Positions 56,451 to 64,000 of a stretch of 64,000 nt of DNA are shown piece by piece (position 1 is the stretch's first letter; every line of letters starts with the position of its first letter). Below the pieces are notes generated by a model that was given only the letters and a program-made list of their open reading frames with translations, did no database searches and was not told where the DNA came from. Position numbers and translations under genes: made by a program. Source of the stretch: Eurosta solidaginis (Eukaryota > Arthropoda > Insecta > Diptera > Tephritidae); contig NC_090319.1 in assembly GCF_040869045.1 (NCBI RefSeq), positions 281,515,693 through 281,579,692 of the forward strand. Reading direction: 5' to 3'.

Positions 56451-57080
56451 TGTTTTCCCTTTTTCTTCAGTATGGGGGGCATTCCACATAACTCCCCCAC
56501 CGTTAGAGTTAGGACTCTCCTGAGGCCTTTTGTCTAAATTTACAATTTTTATTTTTAAATTTTTCTTACGGAAAAATACCGTCAGCACGGCGATCAGAAT
56601 TAGCAAGCATATGGCTATTGTTATATTTATACCATACGAAACATTTGTATGGTATTTTAATTCTTTAATTTCTTTCAAATTTTCGACATTTTTAATTTCT
56701 ATTTCTTTAAACAGTATGTCCTGTGTATAGCTCTGATTTAACATTTTTACAGGGTAGTGAAATTTTTCTGCAAACTCTACTTTATTATTTTCAAAGATTT
56801 CATTGTCTATTTCAATTTTACAATTCGTGAATGTAATCAAAAAGTTATTTTTCAGTACGATTTCTCTATTGTCGCAATTTTTGGCTTAAGGCCCTTTCAT
56901 GTGCATTTACAATCAATAATGTATCATCATCTATGTTAACAATTCTGGTTTTATTATTTCTTTTAAAGAGACAATCGTTTTTAAATATGCAATTTTTGCT
57001 TCGTTTCAAATCCTTTACAGGAGTATCCTTTCTATAGTTTAGGTGTACTTTGTTTACTGTGGCAAAAAAATTAACTCTTT
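56439..57080 (-). pseudogene. env remnant of the errantivirus (C-terminal part)
   Basis: Two minus-strand pieces with a frame break near 56890. The second piece ends with a single membrane segment (about 20 hydrophobic residues encoded near 56600-56660) and a short basic cytoplasmic tail, as in the transmembrane part of baculovirus-F-type errantivirus Env. Most of the N-terminal surface region is missing between the pol end and this piece. It cannot encode a complete envelope protein. Confidence 0.65.
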
Positions 57081-57087
57081 TCCTGCT

Positions 57088-59204
57088 TCATGCATCCCCA
57101 TTATGGGCTGCTGTACTGAACCTATCATCATCATTATCATCGGGGTTTAGGTTAGGCAAATTCGCAAATTTGTGTGGTCTTTTTATATTGGAAGGGTGAA
57201 CGTTTTGCAGCGGATTAATTCTGAAATATGGTTGATCCTTATGCCTTACTCTTTTATAATTTTTAATTGGCCCTGTTTCTCTGTTTTCTGTGTAATCTTC
57301 TCTTTTTGAATTATGCTTGGCTATTGTTTTTTCTTTTGCTACCTTAATTCTATCTTGTAATATGGATGGACAAATGCTTTCTTTAGCGAACCTTGGAGAG
57401 CACTTGATAGTTGAGTGATATCGATCGTTATAGTTAGCTATAACCATCTGCATCCTCATTTCTGTTGAAAGACTCGTATCATCAATTCCTGTTAGTTTTT
57501 CCAACAGGGTTGAGTGAAGTCTCTCAATGTCTGCATTGCCAGTGTGGTTATTGGGTTTAGTTAAGTGGACCTCAATATTTTCAGATATTCTATTAATTGT
57601 TCTGCTCTAAATTCATTATCCATTATAACTTTCTTAGGCTTGCCGAATTTTGCAAATTGTTCCATTAATATGGTCTCCTTTGACCTCCAATTCCTATCTG
57701 TAATTCTATATGCTGCTGCAAATTTTGTTAATTTGTCTATTTTAGTAACAAACGAATGTTTGTTAAAGTGAAAAATATCTATGTGAACAATTTCATTTTT
57801 ATCTGTAGGGGTTTCTGTTATACTAAATTTTGGTTTTATAGGCTTCCTATCATATTTTATCTGTTGACACTTCTCACAGTTATTTATTATTAACTGAACG
57901 TGATCTCTAATTTTTGGATAACAAATTTTATCTTTCAGTGTATTATATGTTTCTCCAATGCCGCTGTGCATCGATTCATTATTGTGATACAAAGAGATTT
58001 GTCTATGCAGTTCTTCTTCCTGCAAGATATCTGTGGCTCTCTTTGTGCACTTTACGAATTCCAGCTTGCTATTACAGGAGAACATGGATATTAGTAACAA
58101 TTGAATTTTGTGATAATCCCTATCTTCAACTTCAGAAAAAATTCCAACTTTGCCACCCTTAATGTGCCTTTCCAATATTCTTTTTAACGTTACTTCATTA
58201 TTCAAGGGATCAATTTCTATTATCTTCCTACCATGTGTCTTTTGGACTTCAGCTTGAGGGCTATATGTCACTATTATTTGAGTCCTGTACTTATTGACAA
58301 TTTCCTCCTTTATAGCAAAGTGCTCTAATAATTCTTCCTGGGCCGAATGTATCGTATCCGACATTTCCAAATTTGATTCCTTATCATTATTTTCATTTAC
58401 CTTTAGCGAATTCTCGATTCGGCTTAAAAAATCTGCTACCACATTATTCTTTCCCTTTACATATTCTATTTCGTAATTATACTCCTGTAATTTCAAAAGC
58501 CACCTCTGATGACGTTAGGAAAACTCTTTTCCCTTATATTTATTATTAAGGTATACAATGGGACAGTGGTCAGTGATTATTTTAAATTTATTTCCATATA
58601 TGTATGGTCTAAAATATGTAATTGCATAAATAATTGCCAGAAACTCCTTATCGGTAGTGGCCTAATTTTGCTCATGATTATTCAGAGTTCTTGAAATGTA
58701 GCATACTGGCTGACCCTGTTGTGACAATACTGCGCCAATGGCGTAATCACTTGCATCTGTTGTGATTGAAAATTCCTTATCATACTCTGGGTATTTAAGG
58801 ATTGGATGGGAAGAAATGAGAGATTTGAGATTCTCAAAGCTCGAAATATATTGTGGGTCATTAGGGTTTATTTTACACCCTTTTTTCAAATATTTAATCA
58901 TTGGATATGCTATTTTTGAATAATCCTTTATAAATTTCCTGTAGTACCCTGTAGCTCCCAAAAAGCTCTTCAGTTGTCTTTCTGTTCTTGGTACTTTTAA
59001 ATCTAAAATCACTGCAATTTTCTCTTTATTGGGCTTTATACCTTCTTTAGTTAAGGTGTGCCCTAAAAATTTTGTTTCTTTCCTTAAGAAACTGCACTTA
59101 TCCGCTTGAATCTTCAAATTGTGCTCTTGTAATTTTGAAAAAATGTTATCTATGGAGCTCAAATGTTCCTCCAATGAAGTGGAAAATATCAAAATGTCAT
59201 CCAA
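57088..59204 (-). pseudogene. errantivirus pol: RT end, RNase H, integrase (three broken frames)
   Basis: Frames 59204-58662 (RT after the catalytic MDDILIF box, connection and RNase H start with TTDASDYAIGAVL), 58496-57561 (RNase H end, integrase zinc finger HNN...CEKCQQIK, integrase core start HIDIFHF) and 57504-57088 (integrase C-terminal part). They are separated by frameshifts or stops near 58510-58660 and 57505-57560. The second Asp of the integrase core (VIMDNEF) is present, while the region with the catalytic Glu falls in the break. Confidence 0.8.
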
Positions 59205-59223
59205 ATAAACGACACATATTTTA

Positions 59224-60598
59224 TTAATATACTCTTAGTATGTCATTCATAAGTCTTTGAAAAGTAGCCGGGGCATTTTTCAACCCAAACGCCATTCTAA
59301 CATACTCGTACCAACCTAATGGGGAAACGAAAGCAGTTTTTTCAATATCCTTAGATGCCATTAAAATCTGATGGTAACCTTTTGCGAGATCAAGGGTGCT
59401 AAAGTACTGTGCTTTGCCCAACTTGTCCAAGATTCCTTCAATATTTGGCAAGGGATACTTATCGTCAATGGTTATCTGGTTAAGCCTACGGTAATCAACC
59501 ACCGTAAGCGGCCACCGTGGTGTGATGGTAGCGTGCTCCGCCTATCACACCGTATGCCCTGGGTTCAACTCCCGGGCAAAGCAACATCAAAATTTTAGAA
59601 ATAAGATTTTTCAATTAGAAGAAAATTTTTCTAAGCGGGGTCGCCCCTCGGCAGTGTCTGGCAAGCGCTCCGATTGTATTTCTGCCATGAAAAGCTCTCA
59701 GTGAAAACTCATCTGCCTTGCAGATGCCGTTCGGAGTCGGCATAAAACATGTAGGTCCCGTCTGGCCAATTTGTAGGGAAAAATCAAGAGGAGCACGACG
59801 CAAATTGGAAGAGAAGCTCGGCCTTAGATCTCTTCGGAGGTTATCGCGCCTTACATTTATTATTTTATTAATCAACCACCAAGCGAAACTTCCTATTTTC
59901 CGATTTGTCATCTTTCTTTGGTACTATTATAATAGCAGAGCTATACTTACTCCTACTTTTTTGAATTATACCCTGCTTTTCCAGGTCTGTTATTTGCTTA
60001 ATAGCCTCCTCTTCATGTTTAGGAGGTAATCTATAAATTTTTGAATTAATTTGTTGGTTTGTAGTGGTCTTTATTTCATGAACCACCGCTTTTGTATTTG
60101 TTAGGGTGTCCCCCTCTCTGTATATTAATTTTTCGTATTTTTTAAGCAATTTTTCAACCCCTTTTTGTTCATCTGATTTTAGATGATCAAGTTGAATATT
60201 TTGCAATTTTCCCGATTCCAGTGCGTAAACTTGCTCTTGGATCGTTTTTGAATAAAATGGTATTTTAACGCCATTCAAAAGTTCAATTTCCTCATTTTCT
60301 ATGTCAATTATTTTGAAATTTCTTAATATAAAATCATTTCCCAGCAACAGGTCATATGGTTTATCAAAATCCATTTTTAACCACCTCTTTTTGCATTATT
60401 AGCATATTGAAATTCAGAGGGACAGGGCGAGGCAACTCTCTCGTTTGCACCCCTAATATTCCCATTCAATGTATTTATTATTATTTTATTCCCCTCAACA
60501 ACTGGCAAATTATATTTATCAAATGTTTCTCTTTTCATAATACTGATGGTGGATCCCGGATCCACCAATGTCAAAAATTTTTCGTTAAACAGTGTCAA
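59224..60598 (-). pseudogene. errantivirus pol: protease and RT N-terminal half, split by a SINE
   Basis: Frame 60598-60377 holds the aspartic protease, but its active site reads LVDPGSTIS instead of D-T/S-G. Frame 60374-59868 covers the protease end, linker and RT start (KQGIIQKSRSKYSSAIIIV). The SINE at 59504-59868 follows, after which RT resumes at 59502-59224 ([38 protein letters not shown]). The Pro at the protease centre would abolish catalysis. Confidence 0.8.
59504..59868 (+). mobile_element. tRNA-derived SINE, copy 4, in errantivirus pol
   Basis: Exact 12-bp direct repeats TAATCAACCACC (59492-59503 and 59869-59880) flank it. Same family as the copies at 35040 and 54876. The A-box and B-box regions are intact. 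It splits the RT frame. Confidence 0.9.
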
Positions 60599-60630
60599 AA
60601 TTATTAATATTTTATTTTCACCACCCGAGG

Positions 60631-61137
60631 CTAGTTTGTAAAAAACTCGTCATTTGTGTTGGTGTTTTCCACTTGACTCGCAGCATCGACGTCTATGGGT
60701 TGAGGCCCATTTGAACGTCTTGTCTGCTGGGAGGTATTTTGCCTGTTATTATTAAAGTTATTGTTTTGTTGCCGACTACCTACCTGTTGAACACTTTGGG
60801 GTCGGCTACCTACCTGCTGGCTGTTCTGAGGTCGGTTACTTACCTGTTGGTCACTATGCCTGTTATACCGACCTGACTCATACCTACCGTTTGTTTGCCA
60901 ATTATTAGGCTGCCCGTTTCTGTTATTTGAAAAAAAATTATTTTGTGAACGGCCGCTATACCTACCTGAATTATTCGCGGCCGTACCACCGTTATTATTA
61001 TTATAGCCGCTGCTATTTTGTCTTGCAAAATTATTCCCCTGCCTATACCCACTATTTTGTGGTCGGGGGTTATAATTTTGTGTTCGCTTATTTGCGATAT
61101 ACATTGGATTCAGATTTCCCGAATTCAATCCCATAAA
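60631..61137 (-). pseudogene. errantivirus gag, C-terminal part
   Basis: A 167-codon frame of low complexity, rich in Asn, Gln, Arg and Gly with tandem motifs QQVGSRPQ and SGRY, typical of the nucleocapsid-like end of errantivirus Gag without zinc knuckles. It is separated from the N-terminal part by the RTE insertion. Confidence 0.7.
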
Positions 61138-62635
61138 GGCGCTGATGGATTGCCTGCGGAGCTATTCAAGTTCGGCGGCGAGGAGTTGGTAAGGCGCATG
61201 CAGCAGCTTCTTAGCAAAATATGGGCGGACGAAAGCATGCCCGACGGTTGGAATTTAAGTGTTCTTTGCTCAGACCACAAGAAGGGGGATACTGCAAAAT
61301 GCACCAACTATCGTGGAATCAGCCTTCTTAGTATCGCATATAAGGTCCTTTCAAGTGTATTGTGCGAAAGATTGAAGCCCACCGTGAACCGGCTGATTGG
61401 ACCTTATCAGTGCGGCTTCAGACCTGGTAAATCTACCATCGACCAGATTTTCACAATGCGCCAAATCTTGGAAAAAACCCGTGAAAAGAGAATCGACACA
61501 CATCACCTCTTCGTCGACTTTAAAGCCGCCTTCGACAGCACGAGAAGGAGCTGCCTATATGCCGCTATGTCTGAATTTGGTTTCCCCGCAAAACTTATAC
61601 GGCTGTGCAAAATGAAGTTGAGCAACACCACCAGCTCAGTCAGAATTGGGAAGGACCTCTCCGAGCCGTTCGAAACTAAACGAGGTTTCAGACAGGGTGA
61701 CCCCCTATCGTGCGATTTCTTTAATTTGATGCTGGAGAAAATTATACTAGCTGCAGAACTTAACCGCACTGGAACAATATACTATAAAAGCGTGCAATTA
61801 CTGGCATATGCTGATGACATTGATATCATCGGCCTAAACACCCGCGCTGTTAGTTCTGCTTACTCCAAGCTGGAAAAAGAAGCGGTAAAGATGGGTTTGA
61901 TGGTGAATGAGGACAAAACGAAGTACCTGCTGTCATCGAGCAAAGAGTCAGCGCATATGCGCCTTGGCAACCACGCTACTGTTGGCAGCCATAATTTCGA
62001 AATAGTAAAAGACTTCGTTTATTTGGGAACCAGCATCAACACTAGCAACAACATCAGCACTGAAATCCAGCGAAGAATCATTCTTGCCAATAAATGCTAC
62101 TTTGGACTAGGTAGGCAATTGAAAAGTAAAGTCCTCTCTCGGCGAACGAAAATCATACTCTACAAGTCACTTATCGTACCCGTCCTGCTATATGGGGCAG
62201 AAGCATGGACCATGACAACAGCAGATGAAGCGGCTTTGGGAGTGTTCGAGAGAAAAGTTCTTCGAAAGATTTATGGACCTCTACGCGTTGGCGATGGCGA
62301 GTACCGAAGAAGATTTAATGATGAGCTGTACGAGCTATACGCAGACATCAACATAGTCCAGCGAATTAAAACGCAGCGGCTGCGTTGGCTAGGCCATGTT
62401 ATGCGAATGAAAGATGATGCTCCGGCCAAGAAAGTGTTTCTATCGGAACCCGCCTATGGAAGCAGAGGTAGAGGGCGGCCCCCACTCCGTTGGAAGGACC
62501 AGGTGGAAAACGATTTAAACTCCCTTGCTGTGACCAATTGGCGCCGGTTGGCGGAGCGAAGGAGCGACTGGCGCGCCTTGTTGGACGGCCATAACCGTTT
62601 AGACGGTTAAGCGCCAATTAAGTAAAGTAAAGTAA
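61138..62635 (+). mobile_element. RTE-like LINE delta, 5'-truncated copy with open RT frame
   Basis: Ten-base direct repeats ATCCCATAAA and ATCCTATAAA (61128-61137, 62636-62645; one mismatch) flank it. The tail is TAAGTAAAGTAAAGTAAA. From the truncation point one frame stays open to 62610: GADGLPAELFKFGGEEL, NYRGISLLSIAYKVLSS, FRPGKSTIDQIF, VDFKAAFDS, RGFRQGDPLSCDFFN, LAYADDIDIIG, then the C-terminal RLRWLGHVMRM and GRGRPPLRWKDQVENDL. The endonuclease is missing. It interrupts errantivirus gag. Confidence 0.85.
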
Positions 62636-62645
62636 ATCCTATAAA

Positions 62646-63210
62646 ATTATATATGAAATCCGCCATTTGCGGCCATTTCTTATAGCGCAGGCAAACGAGC
62701 CTGATGCTAATTGTTTAATTCGTTGAAGGAGCATACCCGTAAGTATCTCCTTCAAGGTACCACCATTTTCACTTAGAGCGCTAAGCTCGGTGATATTATC
62801 GAGAATATCCTTTGTTTTTCGACTCAATTCGGCAATTGAGTCTACTCTTAAATTTGTGATGTCGTTTGTAATCGACATCTGGTCTTTTGTTGACCGAAAA
62901 TGTTGCCTCAATTTAACTTTACACTCGTCCCACTTATCTGGTGGACTTAGGGATACAAAATTTTTGGCCGATCCTCCTATCTTCAGATCGTAAACCACCC
63001 TAAATGCTTCTTCCTGTTCTGTTGTATAATCTGCCAAAATTCTATCCACCGTTTGGATAAATGATGGCAGTTTCTTTGTATTACCCTCAAAGGGTTGCAA
63101 ATATTTTAGGTCCTTCTCTATTCTCTGCCTAACTGTCCCATTACGCTGTGCAGCATTTTCCTGCAACAGTCTCGTAATAGCCACAAGGCAAGCCTCTACA
63201 TTTTGAGCCA
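62646..63210 (-). pseudogene. errantivirus gag, N-terminal part
   Basis: From Met at 63210 (MAQNVEACLVAITRLLQEN) a capsid-like helical domain reads through LPSFIQTVDRILADY and DKWDECKVKLRQHF to the RTE insertion point. An upstream in-frame Met at 63268 lies in poly-lysine-like leader sequence and is less likely. With the fragment at 60631-61137 it makes up gag, disrupted by delta. Confidence 0.7.
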
Positions 63211-64000
63211 TTTTTCTCTCTTTCTTTGTTTTTTTTTCTTTCAAAAAACCAACGCACACAAACAACAAAAAAATATTTTGCCAACGACTGCCTTTTTAAA
63301 GAAATACTTTCCTTTTCCTTTACCAACGCTTTTCGCTTTATTATTATTAATATCTATGTATATCCTTCTTTTTTTTCAAAACTTTAGGGGTTACAACATT
63401 CTTCATTCACCCTTTTTCTTTTTCTATAAAATATTAAGGATTTTCTTCTCTTTCTTCTTATTTTTCCTTTACAACACTTTTCGTTTTATTAATATTAATA
63501 CTTCTATGTATTATATTATATTTTTTTTTCTATCGAACAATATTTTTCGAACGATTACTTTCTTTTTACTATTTCCGTTCTTCTTTACAGGTATCACTTT
63601 GTATATTTACCATTATTCTATTTTTATTTTCTATTGAACAATAAGCACCATCTGATAAAATTCCTTCCTTAATTTTCTTCTCACCCTGCTTTATCTCGTG
63701 TTGCTGCAGCTGTTATGGGTTTCCGTATCCTTTTCTTTCCGATACTTTATTCCACTCCCATGTGCCGCTGTCCTGGTAGGTCTCCTTCTTTTCTCTTTCT
63801 CCGCGTTGCTGGATTGCAGCACAATATTTCACTTCGTTATACCGCTATTCCACTTCGTTATACCGCTTTATTATTATTATTATTATTTATTTATTTTTTT
63901 TTTTGTTATTATTGAGCTGCCGCCCGATTAGTTGTTATTTTATTAAATTATTTTTTTATTTATTTTTCATTTAAAAAAAAATTTTTTTTTTTTTTTTTCA
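63211..64000. other. Low-complexity leader region at the right edge
   Basis: T-rich on the + strand (A-rich on the element's sense strand), with long homopolymers and (TTA)n runs. Probably the untranslated leader of the errantivirus. I found no match to its 3' LTR, so the 5' LTR should lie to the right of the window. Confidence 0.4.

Larger units (their letters stand above)
55316..64000 (-). mobile_element. Errantivirus-like Gypsy element, runs off the right edge
   Basis: Minus-strand order from right to left: leader, gag, protease, RT, RNase H, integrase, a remnant of env, purine tract and LTR. It carries a SINE (59504-59868) and an RTE fragment (61138-62635). All three genes are broken. 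It sits in LINE alpha C at a CGCG target within an alternating CG run, the kind of YR-alternating site that errantivirus integrases prefer. The 5' LTR is not within the window. Confidence 0.75.

Noticed and set aside
61138..62610. Interpretation of the delta RT frame as an intact LINE
   Set aside because: The endonuclease and 5' part are missing and the apparent start codon at 61018 lies in errantivirus gag sequence outside the TSD.

Overview
The window is nuclear DNA of a higher dipteran, most likely a tephritid fruit fly. It has short GT-AG introns, AT-rich spacers, two host genes whose spliced products match animal families closely, and a dense load of insect transposable elements (TEs). 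The tephritid call is an inference from the TE families; no marker proves the species.

Host genes (4.2-14.4 kb). Two genes converge tail to tail. Rrp6, the nuclear exosome 3'-5' exonuclease (EXOSC10 family), is on the + strand with 8 exons at 4199-9809, 925 codons. A FAM20B-type glycosaminoglycan xylosylkinase is on the - strand with 4 exons at 14434-10196, 430 codons. Only 386 bp separate their stop codons. Bases 1-856 are a second, truncated and slightly diverged copy of Rrp6 exons 4-5. Both genes carry TEs in their introns: a MITE with a SINE inside it in Rrp6 intron 3, a Helitron with canonical ends in FAM20B intron 1, and LINE remnants in FAM20B intron 3.

Spacer and small elements (0.9-4.2 and 14.4-21.1 kb). 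These hold a large palindromic repeat (here called U) with two further elements nested in it, several MITEs with visible terminal inverted repeats (TIRs) and target-site duplications (TSDs), Helitron pieces with tandem arrays, and small retroelements ending in (CAA)n.

TE nest (21.1-64 kb). Four LINE families occur. I call them alpha (endonuclease-RT-RNase H, three copies), beta (coiled-coil ORF1 plus endonuclease-RT), gamma ((CAA)n tail) and delta (RTE-like, TAAAG/TAAG tail). Units of U plus LINE alpha are arranged as a tandem array: U1 / alpha-A / U2 / alpha-B / U3 / alpha-C. U1-U3 each carry a DNA transposon (here M) with GG...CC ends, an 8-bp TSD and, in U1, an exon resembling the zinc-ribbon of ISXO2/Merlin-type transposases. 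U2 and U3 carry a Penelope-like element (PLE) at the same site. The U2 PLE is interrupted by a complete young LTR element whose single 780-codon ORF joins a SAP domain, Gag, protease and the integrase C-terminus, and also by an LTR-independent RTE fragment. Alpha-C is interrupted by an errantivirus-like Gypsy element (minus strand, 55.3 kb to beyond the right edge). That element is itself broken by a MITE, a SINE and an RTE copy.

The nesting gives a relative insertion order: U, then M, LINE alpha and PLE, then tandem duplication, then the LTR element, SINEs, RTE copies and errantivirus. Every TE coding region except the SAP-Gag ORF and the RNase H segment of alpha-A is visibly broken or truncated.
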